From NCBI GenBank assembly GCA_026075535.2, contig AP026540.1:12462001-12526000 (forward strand): a DNA stretch of 64,000 nucleotides, given 5' to 3'. Below, piece after piece: positions 32,312-43,739 of this stretch. This DNA comes from Tricholoma matsutake. Taxonomy: Eukaryota > Basidiomycota > Agaricomycetes > Agaricales > Tricholomataceae. Made by a program: the position numbers and the translations under genes. Below the pieces are notes generated by a model, which worked only from the letters and a program-made list of their open reading frames with translations, searched no databases and had not been told where the DNA came from. Position 1 is the first letter of the stretch. Every line of letters starts with the position of its first letter.

Positions 32312-33770
32312 GAAGATGATCGGGTTCACGGTGTCACGCTTTCGTCACACTTCTATATCAACTGTCCCACGCGCTTTGCTCCGACCAATGGCCCCAAGCG
32401 AAAAGTCGAGAACGACAAACCAGACATCCAATCCGCTGACGATCTCCGAAGACTGCTGTCCTCAACTGTCAAAAGCTATGATTCTGCTGAAGTTGCTCTT
32501 CTCCATATAATGCAAGAGCATGATTTCAGTCTGAGCTTATTACATCAGATCTTGTCCGGTCCGTTCATTTTCTTTTGACCCAGGAAACTGATTGGTTCAA
32601 ATATTCTCCGTAGAGGACCACATAGATGTCAGCTTTGCTAATGTAAAATACGTGGATATGGCTCCATTCGTGGGACTCAACCCCGATCGAAACATGCATG
32701 ATATCTCCACTTTCGACCTCTATCGCTCCCGCATTCCCACATCGCTTTTCGAGTCGATCGTGGATGATATGGACATTCTCCTTCCGCAGTATGGGCCTAT
32801 CGTTGAGCATCAAACGGAGGAGGCGACATCCCGGTTCCTGGCCCCTGTGAGAGCGAGTCGAGCCTCCTGCTACAACAAACTCACTTCTGCCCTCAGATCT
32901 TTAATCGTCTTATCACTGTGTTTGGCTGTGCTTTTCGGAATCTGCCCAAATCCATGCTCCAAGACCGCATAACTAATAGAGGCAGAGTCGAATACTTCTT
33001 CAAGTCGTTTGGTGCTATTGCATTTCTTGTTATAGAAGTCAAGCTCAAAATCGGTAGTGGACAAGAGCGTTTGGATGCAATTGCTCAAGTAATAGCAGAA
33101 TGCGATGGTCAGGCTCCTGATCCTTAATTCGCACTCATTATCACTATGTGTTAATGTGTTAACATTGCAGCCTGTCACTGGAACAACACACGCCGAGGGC
33201 TTCACGTTCCCGTATATGGCATCCTTTGCGATGGAACGCTCTTTCAGTTCTTCTTGTTCGATGGAAACATCCAGCCGTACTCGTTCAGCCGTGGGATCTT
33301 ACACGAAGATACTCCAGCCGTTCGGCGTGGTTTTCAACTCAATGATCCGGAAACCCCCCGTCCTTTCATTCGCGCCCTGTGCCCGATATGCGAGCTTATC
33401 TTCGACCTGATGCTTGCCAGCTATATCTCGAGCTTGAACGCGTACCACAACCACTCCGTCAGCATGGCTACAAAGGAAGGGAAGCCACGGAAGAGCACAG
33501 GCGAATGGGAACGGGCTCTCGCTTTGGCTGGCGATGCGGTGGAAAATTTTCGAAATGCAGAAATAAAACGCCAGAACCAACTTTATAACGATGCAAATGT
33601 ATTGGTGCAAGATGCGATGGTGCTTCTTAAATCCAGGTATGATCCTTGAATGTCTAACATGCGTTCAGCTTAACCACCTTATGCAATCTAGCATAGATCT
33701 TGCTCCGAATATTGACAAAACAACCATTATCAAGAGTGGTTGGGATAAGGAGGAGGTTGAAGCAATATGA
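32312..33770 (+). CDS. Fungal protein with PD-(D/E)XK nuclease-like core, five exons seen
   Basis: Exons are 32312-32558 (5' limit uncertain), 32614-32846, 32897-33107, 33171-33636 and 33692-33770. All joins are in frame with GT-AG introns of 50-63 nt. N-terminal parts read DDLRRLLSSTVKSYDSAE. The core reads FFKSFGAIAFLVIEVKLKIG then RLDAIAQVIAECD, followed by LHVPVYGILCDGTLFQFF. The ExK within a hydrophobic strand (IEVK), with a following helix, is what a PD-(D/E)XK active site looks like. I recall similar unnamed proteins widespread in Agaricomycetes. No start codon is secure. Nuclease activity is inference. Confidence 0.6.
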
Positions 33771-34084
33771 ATGTCTAGATATAGATGAAGATGTGAGGTT
33801 TCTTTTGAGCGCTTTGTCGAATGACTAAGTCAGGACTAATTGTTCTTTGTTTTCCCTTCGCTGGACTGTCGTTTCGTCTTTCACTTTCTTTGCCCATAAT
33901 GCCTGTACGCTTTCTTTTGTGTCTGGGTCCCAGCTGTGAACGATAGTTGTTGTCGGTCAGAAACCCTTGTATCGCGTCGCCCGGTCTCCCGCGGTGACCG
34001 CACCACCGCCTGAGGTGGCCTCACGTGAATCAACTTTGGCGGGTGGAAGTTGCCGACCGTCACGCTGCGGTTACCTCGATGGTT
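33771..34084. other. Intergenic
   Basis: This is the 3' flank of the PD-(D/E)XK-like gene. No repeat ends or genes were recognised before the inverted arm that begins at about 34085. Confidence 0.4.
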
Positions 34085-34511
34085 CACACACCCAGCCTAA
34101 TAATAGTGGGTGATCTGGCCCCTGACGCACTATAACTATACTCGCTTCCGTCAAAACCCAACACCAGTGTTAACTCATTCCCCAGCTTACCTTTAAACTT
34201 GTAGTATTCTACTCCTTCGTTGTCAGCTGCTGCCCGTGGGCTTCCGTAGCGTACCTGGCACTTCCGCCTCTTGTCCAAACAACATCAACATGTGCCCACA
34301 CTGCTTCTCACACTCTCTCATGCTCTCTTGTCATCGTTGGCAATGTTGGTCATGCAGCCCTTCCCTCAGCAGCTACCTGTGGGCTCCCATAGTATGCCAC
34401 CTCGATGCCTCCTTGTCCAAACAACATCAACATGCACCCACATGGCTTCTCATGCTCTCTCACACACTCTTGTCGTCGTTGGCAATGTTGGCCACGTAGC
34501 CCTTCCTCATG
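34085..34511. repeat. Left arm of a ~0.42 kb inverted repeat flanking the KDZ block
   Basis: It is the reverse complement of 44308-44740 with only scattered mismatches. The arm includes a short ORF on minus (VEYYKFKGKLGNELTLV...) and two units of about 142 bp that begin TTGTCCAAACAACATCAACA. The outer edge lies at the word ACCCAGCCTAATAATAGTGG. No target duplication was found immediately outside. Confidence 0.7.
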
Positions 34512-34519
34512 CAGAAAGG

Positions 34520-35571
34520 TATTGTTTCGGGCCAACCCTCGATCATTACTTGGTACCTCCTCACAATGTTTCGCCAGTAATGTTTCCACTCCATCCATGC
34601 ATTTTCATCGCCAGTAACCTCTCCTGTAGATAATCTAAGTATTAGATAGTGCAATCAAGAATTGCGTGGTTGATTTACTAAGGTTGTCAATAATAATATT
34701 CCGTATATCTGCATGCATGGATGAGATTTGCTGTTTGTGATTTTTGGCTGCTCCTTTACCATATATGTTAATTGACAATGAATCAAAATTATATGCATCA
34801 TTGGCTTACCCTGAATACCTTGTGTACTGCAAATCCCTCCATTTTCCCTAGAAAGTCTTGTGTATCTGTCTTCATTACTCCTTCAAGGAAGTGCTTGACA
34901 CTGGGTGTTGCAAATGCGACACCTTTCATAGGCATGTCAGTTGTCCTGTGTGTAGTGAGCAGCATAGTCTCAACACCTGTATGTGATCTTAAATTATTAA
35001 GCTATACACAGAGCATTAGGCACTGGTGCGGTAATTGAAGAGAAAAAATAGAGATGACCTCATTCTCAATTGCTGCAAGGGTGTGAGTTGTGTTGTTGAT
35101 ACGCGACTTGGTTGAGACACGGAATGCCTTCGTCTGTGTTGCCTTGTGCTCTTCAAATTCATGGACCAATTCCTTATGGTCTTGCATTGATAGTTCATTG
35201 TATTCTTCTTGAGCGCCGCAGACCAATCCTTTCAATACTTCTTTCCCAGTAAGGGAAGCTATATCAGGATCTGGTATTCGAGAACTTAATACGTCAATCA
35301 AATCCAAATTCTGCATACCACACACTGTTCTCTTTGTCTTGTGATTTTTTCCAGGTAAAAGTGTTCCAAGCATTGGTTTTTTGTCAAGTCTTGTGTGCCA
35401 ATCTATGACCCATGTGAAGCTCAGATTGGACACATTGGAGGCTTTTGTGATGGGCAATGGCAAGGTCCTCCATGAGCTTGTCAATGGTATCCCAAGTCTC
35501 ACCCAGTGCATTTTTGTAATTTTGTGAAGCTTGCCGGTGGCATGCAAGAAGGGCAGCTCAAGCATCTGCAC
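34520..35571 (-). pseudogene. HMG-like Agaricomycete family protein, degenerate
   Basis: Minus-strand pieces in order: VQSELHMGHRLAHKT-stop-QKTNAWNTFTWKK (about 35.4 kb), ELSMQDHKELVHEFEEHKA, STKSRINNTTHTLAAIENE, GVETMLLTTHRTTDMPMKG, TQDFLGKMEGFAVHK, and after an intron (GTAAGC...CTACAG) ENAWMEWKHYWRNIVRRYQV with GWPETIPF. I recall this architecture from a large unnamed Agaricomycete family with an HMG-box-like segment (NAWNTFTWK). A TGA replaces the Arg expected before QKTNAWN (CGA to TGA), and other frame changes are present. The end runs into the inverted arm. Its biological role is not known to me. Confidence 0.6.
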
Positions 35572-36341
35572 TTAATTTTGGGCGGTTGACCTTGCGCTTG
35601 ACTCCGAGTGTTGTTCTGCTAGATTTTGTGGAGGTTTGATAGAAGCGAGTCCTCATCGCAGAATATTACAATGAGCAGAGTAAAGTGATACACCCCAATG
35701 TCGAAGTGAGATTAATGATATTAGCACAAAAACTATAGTAAATGATGTTTACACTACCACGCAAAGGTACCACATTATTCTCAATAAAAAACATACTGCT
35801 CCAGCAAAATAAAATAGACCTAAAGAAGAGTCCTTATATCGCTGCCGAATATCCAAATTGCACAGGTAGGCCAAGCTAGGGTCCTCTGAAAATTAAGTAG
35901 GAAATGGAAATTAGAGGGTACACACCACAAAATAAATAAAGACCGAAGAAGGGACACAAATCTTGAGAGCATTGCATCTGGAATATCCAAATTGCCGCTG
36001 GAAGATAAATTAGATTTGTCACAGGAGTATCTGTATATGCGCCTAGGGTCAGTACACAGGTTATACCAAAAGCGCACGGTTTGCCGAATTTTTTATTTGA
36101 ACCCAGGGCTATCAAGCTCATTAACGGATGCCAATTAGGTTCATAAGTAGCAGAATTGTGCACCTACAATCAACAATGAATGGGTGTGCATGATCGGACT
36201 AACACCTAAGTTTAGATAACAGATCACCGGAAATCACGAGTAGCGAAATAAAGGGTCAGATGAAAAAAGGTATACACAAACGTGAAAAAAGACTAAGAAA
36301 AAAAAATAAGGGACGTGTCTATACTTTGGAGCCAATAAAAT

Positions 36342-37063
36342 TCAGATAACATAGATGGCACTGGCTGCCAAAAAAGCGATCAAAATGAGAGAAATCCAGA
36401 ACAATATTCTGAAGGACATCGAAACCTTATTCAAAATCAGCCAATTTGTGACCAAGTATGTCAAAAAAAAAATACTGACTTGAACCATTTGGGGGGAAGC
36501 ATATTTCAGGTCAGCCAACATTGCTCGTGATAAGCTGGAAGCTTGCTCATAGCTCAGGCCCCACTGAGGTGTCCTAAGGACTGACTCCCACTGGGTATTT
36601 CGAACCTGGCGAGTGAGGACATGCAATCGAGGGATGAGCTTATCGTCTAGCTTGAACCGGTCGAGAACGGCATCAGTCTGAGCACCGATGCTAATAATAG
36701 TACCCTCAAAACCATCCACGGTGCTTTTACGAGGAGCTATGGTGAAGAAAATTTTCTTTAGCATTGTTTGTCATTACAAATAAAAGGTTTACCATGGATT
36801 AAACGTTCAGGGGGATCATCGTCCTCAGCAGCAACATTGACAGTGGATTCCCAGAACCCTGGATCCAAATCGCTGGCTTCATACTCGGTGTCAGTCTCGA
36901 CCCTTTTGATGGAAGATTTGGTGTCAGCAGTTTTGATGACAGGCTTGGGGCCAGCAGACAGCTGAGGGAGAGCCAATGAATGAGACATAGCATTAATGGC
37001 AATGTCCTGTGCAAATGTTCCAGCTATACGGCACCGAGCCCGAATATGTGGGCTATCTTTCAA
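36342..37063 (-). CDS. Unrecognised gene, possible membrane anchor
   Basis: Two minus-strand frames adjoin. 37063-36758 reads KDSPHIRARCRIAGTFAQ and an acidic ESTVNVAAEDDDPPE region. 36764-36342 reads STVDGFEGTIISIGAQTDAV, RTPQWGLSYEQASSLSRAM and ends in a strongly hydrophobic tail (ILFWISLILIAFLAASAI) that could be a C-terminal membrane anchor or translated intron. I do not recognise the family. It lies within the block bracketed by the inverted arms and may be degenerate like its neighbours. Confidence 0.35.
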
Positions 37064-37254
37064 AACTGGCGAAGGAAGATAGGATTGGCCATCAACTTTT
37101 AGCTGCTTTCCCAGTGCTAGTCAACATCATAAGTTCGAACAAAATACTTGAGCTGTAAACACATACTAGGTGCAGCAGTGGCATTAAGCCCTTCAACAGT
37201 GCAGCGTGCATGGAAATGGCGCAGGTGAAGCACAGTGATGATGCTCAACCCGGA

Positions 37255-38490
37255 AACCCAAACAAAACCCACAAAATGGCTTCGGATGGTATAACACAAG
37301 TCAGAGGAAGGATGCGAGGCCCTCTAGATGTCACCTGTCAGACCGACCGTCAAATAGTCATAAAACAACTGCTTGTCGAAGCAGTTCAAAGCTAAAAGAA
37401 TGTGTTTCGAGGACTTGCAATGATTTTTGAGATGTTGCAATGATTTTTGAGATGTTGCAATATTTTTCGAGGTGTTGTGATATTTTTCGAGGTGTTGTGA
37501 TATTTTTCGAGGTGTTGTGATATTTTTCGAGGTGTTGTGATATTTTTCGAGGTGTTGTGATATTTTTCGAGGTGTTGCGATATTTTTTGAAGTTTTTTCG
37601 GAGAAGGTTCAAGGAATTTCGAGTGCGCAAATATGTTCAGATGCAAGATTGGGGGACTAGACGAGTAGTAGAAGCAAAGCAAAGGTGAATCAAGGGAAAT
37701 GAGAGCGAAAATAGCATAATGCGAGGAATTTCGAGGAAGTTTAGTGTAAAACACCAAACTTCAGCCTGAATAAGACTAAACCAAACTCTCAAATCACTGT
37801 GATCTGGGAGGAAGACGATGACTTTCTTGTTTTTCTTTGTATCTAGTACATCTTTTTATATAAAATAAAGAAAGTACCTAAAAGGCTAGAGAACATGAGG
37901 CAAACATGTGGAAAACTCGAGGCAAAAGACAATATAAGTATATCAGAACAATAAAGCGAGACTAGAAGGGGTGAATATAACACATGATGAAGAAATGATA
38001 AGAAAGAATAGCTAAAAGTGGACTGTCCTTGTTATAAATTGAATAAAACATCAGAAACTGCTTTGAGTGGATTGTATACATGCACATGTGGTCGAAATGT
38101 GTTCGAGATACTCGAGATAGTGTCCCATGTGTCCAGTATGCATCCAAAGATCATTTGAATGGGAAATACTGTGTCTGAAGATGTTTTTCAAGGTTCAATG
38201 TTTCTCAAAGATTTTCGAAGTTTCTTCAGACTTCATTCGTGGCTCAAAATCGGTGTGATATTGTTTGACAATGGTAGGGGATACGTCTGGCATGTGTGCG
38301 ATGATTATTCAGATAGCGATATAGTGTCCAATGTCAATTTGCGATGTTCGACGATTTTCGAAGTCAGTTGAGGAAATATTGGACTTGTTCAAAGGCCGAT
38401 ATCACTGCAATATTGCTCGAAACTGGTTCGGAACCCATTGATGATGTTCCAAGTGTATATCCTGAGCTGTACAAAGGTCAGGGGAATTGT
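37255..38490 (-). repeat. Dispersed repeat, inverted sister of 56490-57402
   Basis: The complement of this stretch matches 56490-57402 over nearly its whole length (for example TATATAAAAAGATGTACTAG, CTCGAGTTTTCCACATGT, GGACAGTC...TTTTAGC). A TATAAAA box followed by a pyrimidine-rich tract suggests an LTR or promoter-bearing repeat, but no TG...CA boundaries or duplications were fixed. This copy has gained the 20-bp minisatellite at 37.4-37.6 kb. Confidence 0.65.
37413..37595. repeat. 20-bp minisatellite, about nine units
   Basis: Units of the type TGATATTTTTCGAGGTGTTG repeat head to tail. Two outer units differ (TTTTTGAGATG), and the central ones are identical. Because 20 is not a multiple of 3, long open frames appear on minus (repeating NTSKNITTPRKISQHLEKYH). 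They are a by-product of the array, not evidence of a gene. Confidence 0.85.
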
Positions 38491-38540
38491 ATTATGGCGG
38501 CCGAAGGCATACAAAGAATTTCGAGGTGTTGCAAAGAGTT

Positions 38541-39269
38541 TCAAAGCATTCTTGTGACTTTGTAGAGGTTCGTAGAGCTTCGACAACAATTGTAGATGTG
38601 TTTTCCAAGCTTGAATGACAAGGTGGACCTATCAATGGCCAGCTCAGCACCAAAAGCCTGCAAAATGAGTGCTACCTGCTTACTCATTTCCTTGCCACCC
38701 TCCTTGAGTTCTCTAGGTGAGATGTATGTATTGACCGTTATCTTCTCAGCAGCCAGATCTCCCTGTACACTGTATCCTGGACAGCAAAGTAAGACAGTAA
38801 GGCCCCCATCTATGTTGTCCAAAGTTGTGATCTGGGCAAAAAATATTGTGTGTGTTGTTTTTTTATAATAAACAAAGGAATGCACTGAGTCAAAGATATT
38901 GTGCAAAGTTTCCTTATGCAACTGATAGACTTCTTGCTGTTCCTGCGAGGAAACCTTCCCAAATCCATTGAGTGAGACATACCAGGGATGCAAGCCAGAT
39001 GGCTTCCTGGTATTGGAATGATCTTTGAGGTGTTGCTGGTGACAAAGAACAGCACGTGAAGCAGCCATTCTTTCCAAGGTAGAGAAAGTGGAGCCATGAG
39101 TAGAACTGTACACAGCGCCAACAGCTGAAGGAGAGTAGTCATTTGGAAGACCTTCTAGTTTAGTAGAACTGAGAGTCAACATAGTACTTGAAGTATGTGA
39201 GATGATCAATGGGATGAGAGAATGTGAGCGCACAATGCTGAGTATAGTTTCCAAGTTAAACATGGGCAA
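38541..39269 (-). CDS. Unrecognised ORF, 242 aa
   Basis: The frame starts MPMFNLETILSIVRSHSLIP and includes LHPWYVSLNGFGKVSSQEQQ, LHNIFDSVHSFVYYK and ISPRELKEGGKEMSKQVALI. It is one of the longest uninterrupted frames in this block and does not look like low complexity. I do not recognise a domain. It sits downstream of the KDZ transposase on the same strand, so it could be a second protein of that element or a captured fragment. An intron may be hidden (AGGTATGTT is not obvious). Confidence that it is a real gene is modest. Confidence 0.35.
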   Translation of the reverse strand: MPMFNLETILSIVRSHSLIPLIISHTSSTMLTLSSTKLEGLPNDYSPSAVGAVYSSTHGSTFSTLERMAASRAVLCHQQHLKDHSNTRKPSGLHPWYVSLNGFGKVSSQEQQEVYQLHKETLHNIFDSVHSFVYYKKTTHTIFFAQITTLDNIDGGLTVLLCCPGYSVQGDLAAEKITVNTYISPRELKEGGKEMSKQVALILQAFGAELAIDRSTLSFKLGKHIYNCCRSSTNLYKVTRML

Positions 39270-39639
39270 ACACAGTCGATGTCAGTAAGATAACACTCCT
39301 ATGAGCCATCTACTCATAATATTCTCTGATAGATTATACTAATAGGTAACCATGTCCATAGATTGACTGTATCTGAAGTTGGATGTGAAGATTGTAGTGG
39401 TGGCAAATGATAGATCTTTAATGGATGAATTTGAGGATTACTTATGATATCATTGGTTTCAAAATCAGACATCAAGAGTCAAGAGTTGTCCATCATGGCC
39501 TATGTTCAAGTTGTGCTGTCTGCTGTAAACAAGAGAGTGCATTATTCAAGTCATATGCATAAAGCATTATCTATGGTATGCTATACTGAGAAGATGCTTA
39601 CTATTTTATTGCACAGATACACGAGAGTCAATCTTGACT

Positions 39640-40080
39640 CAGAGCAGGCTCATGTGGGTGTCTTCATCCTCAAGATCTCCTTGGCTACCAATTCTGTTGA
39701 CAATTTTAAATTTATGCTAGCCATAGTAAATAAATTTCATGAGAACAGTTACATTTACTTTATATAAATCGAATACTATTAGTCTGTAATTGTCAACTTG
39801 AATACAAAGTCTACAAGTTTCTCAAGCTCATTGGGGGTGTCTTCATTTTCAAGATCCCCATCACTACCAATTACATTGGCAATCTTTTAAATTTATGCTA
39901 GCGATAGTAAACCTCATGAGAATGGTTACATTTACTTGATATAAATTGAATACTATTAGTCCATAATCGACAATACAAAGTCTGCAAGTTTCTCAAGCTC
40001 ATTGTGGGTGTCTTCATCCTCAAGATCTCCATCACTACCAATTCTGTTGACAATCTCTTCAGCATCCACGGCTCTCTCTC
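39640..40080. repeat. Triplicated ~175-bp segment at the KDZ 3' end
   Basis: GTGGGTGTCTTCATCCTCAA-type sequence with flanks recurs at about 39654, 39832 and 40003 (spacing about 178 and 171 bp), each with TTTAAATTTATGCTAGC and GGTTACATTTACTT-type flanks. The rightmost copy encodes the KDZ C-terminus (GSDGDLEDEDTHNELEKL); the other two lie beyond the stop codon. Confidence 0.7.
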
Positions 40081-43000
40081 CCTCCATCTGTTTGTTCAAC
40101 GTGCTTCTGGTGCATAGAAAAGCATTACTCTTTTGAATGGCATCAAGACATTGGATATGAAGTCAATTCACAGTGCTTTGAAGTTTCCACACCTGGCGTA
40201 ACTCAGCAGCTAAGGGAGGATCTGACAATGAAAGCTGAGAAATCGCCTGTTTGTAACAAATGGCTTCATCGCAGATAGAAACACGAAGCCATTGCATTTC
40301 AATGTCCAGTCTCATTATCTCCTCACATGCACGACATAGCTTGAAAAACTTCACTGTTGCTTCACAATGAGCTGTGTGTGTCCATGGCTGATTGCAAATG
40401 TCTGCTCTAGAATGCCATAGGGTGTCGAATTCACCTATAAAACTGTAATTGACAATCTCCTTCCACAATAGTGAGGGATGAGGTGGCGTGAGTTTTGCTG
40501 CTTGTGTATTGTATCGACTAAATGCATTCCCAATAGCTTCAGAATGTCACTGCAGAGCCTTGCCAAGCTGATGATGCAGCCTATAACCTGTAAGACTGGC
40601 CTTAAAATGAAAAAAAAAAAAACTATATGTGCTCATAAAATAAAATACCAGTGCCCGAACAGCTCAATTTTGCAAGTTCAAACAATCACATAACCACTAA
40701 CTGCTCCAGTTTGTCCAGTGCTCGCTCATAGTTTGTCTGGACATTAGCTTGACCAAAGGTTTGGTACTCAGCAGAGGTTGCGGTCCACCGTTCCTCAATA
40801 TTAAGACCATTCTCAAGGGTCTCAACATATGACTCAGCATTCTGCAGTTTTGAATATGCAGTGTCAACACGGCGCCGAGTCTGATTAATCACTGCAAGAA
40901 TCGACACAGAAGCAATAGATGTGAAAACCTCATTTGTGGCAGTTCGAGCAGCAGTCCATTCATGCCTGATCTTAATCTGAATAGCATAATTTGGATTTGA
41001 TAGGAACACCTCTTACCAACACTGAGAAAGATCATTCAATGCTTGAACATACTGGGATTTCAGGGTAGTTGTGGGAGATGGTTCTGTCAGATCTTGGAGG
41101 TATTTTCTCTCCACTGCGAGATACTGAATAAACGCATCATTAGTAATTCTGAATTGTTCGCGCAGCACAGCAAGCTTGGTCTCAAGAGACCGTATTGCTT
41201 GAGTTGCCTCTTGATAATGATTCTGAATGAACCGACCTGTGAAAGTTATTGGAATCAGTCATAAGCTTCTGGTAGCAAAAGGGAGAAATAATATACTCAG
41301 ACTCGCGTACTTGTCCTCATCCCAAAACATGAAATGTTCCTCAATTGCTTGATGGTGATGGAAGCGAGTAGCGTGTCATGTTCTGCGAGCAAGATCATTT
41401 GATGAGGAAAACACATGCTCGCACCCCTCACCCTCACTATGTCCTGTTCCTTCAATGTAGAGAGGGTGCCACTCAAGCTGGAATGCTCGATTGTGGGCAT
41501 GACCATGAAATGCCCTGACCATCAAATGAAACTGCGCATCCTTTGCTTTTGCACCCAGACTACTGGCCTCAAGGGTCTTTGCAAAAGAGCATCTGATGTC
41601 ATAAGCACAACCAATACCATTGCCAATCAGATCAACTAGGCAATCAATTATTGCAAGCGGGTACTTCACACTTAATTACTCGTGAGTAGATATTCCTCCA
41701 AGATTGATTATGATGTACAGTTCTCCACTTCTGACCATATCACACACTAGCAGGACAAATCGATGATGGCATGATGCAATGAAGATACCAGATTCCTCAA
41801 ACATCCCAAACATTTTTTTGCGTTCCTCTGGGCCAGCATTTCACCATCGATCAGCGCAGGGCAGACCTGGGCCAGGAGTTGGGGTGTCCTCTTCCCAATC
41901 ATTGTTGGTGTCAATATTATCAGTAAGCAGCCTATTTGACTAGTCAGAGGGTCAGCACACACAATTATGACATGTCTCAGATACTCACCCTAGGTACTTC
42001 ATCCTTGAAGCGGTCAACCTCTTCAATGCTTATCCAGCAATCAGAAGTGATTGTACGTGAGTCTAGGTGGTCCCTGACATTACATACACTACTCCCAAGA
42101 TGTTTCAAGGAATTATTGCCATCAACAGATACAAAGCAAGAAAAATCCAATTCAGGTTTATCCTCCAGCTTGTTGAAGCAGCACAGGCAGGATTGTTTGA
42201 GACGAAGTTGTGCTGTATCAAGTCCAAGGGCAATGTTCACTTGATTTTTGAGATGTCGGCAAATTTCAAGATATGCATCATATGCTATCGAAAATTGCAT
42301 GGAAAGGTAAGGGACATAAGGTACCTGGAAGCCGGTGGCATTAATTGCATCAATGATTTCTCTGGAAACAACAACCATGTTTGGTGGGACTGTCAGTAGG
42401 CAGCTAAGGTCCTAAGAAAGATGGCTAAAGTAGGTTGCACAGGGGAACATCCGATATACCCATGGCATAGGAGAGTTTCATTAGAATAGATGTTGCCTGG
42501 AAATGTAGGAAAAGTAGCATCATGTTGAACTAGGAAAAAGATTAGCAATGGTACAAAATGAGAGTGCATGATATACAGAAAATATCGATGACAACAATGC
42601 TAATCGGAGGGCCCAGCATTGTAGTTAACAAGGAATCTGGTATCTTTGGAATGCCTTCATCATTGATCTGTGTTCGACCTTCAAGATAGGCATTGACCAG
42701 AGCTGACATTTGCTGAGACCACTAGTGTGTTTGGATTTTGACACAATCTTGATGATCCCGATCATCAACATGCTGGCTGGCACCACAAAATCAAGAAAAA
42801 AAGATGGCTGAGGGTTACGATGACTTACTATCCAATCGATTGGGCGAGCATCTCTACAAGATCTTCAAAAACCTCATATTCTCCACCCTCATGACTGATG
42901 TCCAGAGCTTCTTCTCCAGGCAGGGCAGTATGTGAAATAGCGGAGACATCCTCGCCAGAATAGCCTGCATCAATGTCCATTTTCTCCACCATTTTCTCCA

Positions 43001-43324
43001 CCACATCTCGATTGTCTTGTGAGAGTTCTGTATGTAAACAGTTCAATGCAGCTATTCAGTATGTCATCAATGGTGTCTCACACCTTGTATAGTTTTTTGA
43101 CAATCTTATATTTGTGTTGCTCATCGCTGAGCTTGCTTGTAAAATATGTGTTTCACGCTGTTGGCCATGTCAAAACCCATGACAAAGGATAGCTTTGGAG
43201 AGACCTTGATGCTGGGACCTTTGAGACATTTGGTGGGATTAAGCTCACATATGTCGATGGCTACATCAAAGGCTGTCTGGCCATGTGGTAATTTAACAAT
43301 ATGACATAATGAAAATTGCACCAA
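39956..43324 (-). pseudogene. KDZ-family transposase, decayed
   Basis: KDZ landmarks in order on minus: HGYIGCSPVQPTLAIFLRTL (42.4 kb); AYDAYLEICRHLKNQV and LCCFNKLEDKPELDF...DGNNSLKHLG (42.3-42.1 kb); PCADRW, then MFGMFEESGIFIASCHHRF (41.8 kb); KYPLAIIDCLVDLIGN...YDIRCSF and AFHGHAHNRAFQLEWHPLYI...GCEHVFSSSN (41.6-41.4 kb); a helical C-terminal part with NIEERWTATSAEYQ; FDTLWHSRADICNQPW (40.3 kb); and ...ELEKLADFVLSIMD with stop at 39956. A TGA follows PCADRW and frames change several times. The N-terminal cysteine-rich part (43.3-42.8 kb) is poorly preserved. The full family member would be about 1,000 aa. Confidence 0.8.
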
Positions 43325-43739
43325 TAAACACTCGCATGTCCAAAAAGCAATATCGTAAATGCAATGGTATATATGAATTTAAACAACACTAATCATCTAG
43401 AATAGCAAAGAATGAGGCTTCAACTCACATATAATTACAAAATAAACAATAAGAAAGGCAAGGAGCCATATGGACCAATTTGCTAGTGGCCATAGAAACA
43501 CATATGTAGATAAGAGGCTGAACTAGAAGCAACAAGCAAGGTTGGGACTCTGGGAGTGCCGAGGTGAAATGAGCAGTGGCATCAACAGTGGCAAGACGTG
43601 CTCAATGAGAGCGATGTGATGACGTGGCATCAACAGCAACACCATTGAGCTGAAAAGGAAATAGAATGGGCAGCAAGAGTGGCAATATTGACCTTGACGT
43701 GGATCACAACAACTGGAATATATTGGAGGGTGTGAGGTG

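Noticed and set aside
37413..37595. Regularly spaced short repeats considered as CRISPR-like
   Set aside because: Units are contiguous without unique spacers, and the genome is eukaryotic.
37358..37757. Open frames on minus with repeating NTSKNITTPRKISQHLEKYH
   Set aside because: They are the translation of a 20-bp minisatellite that happens to lack stops in several frames, not a gene.
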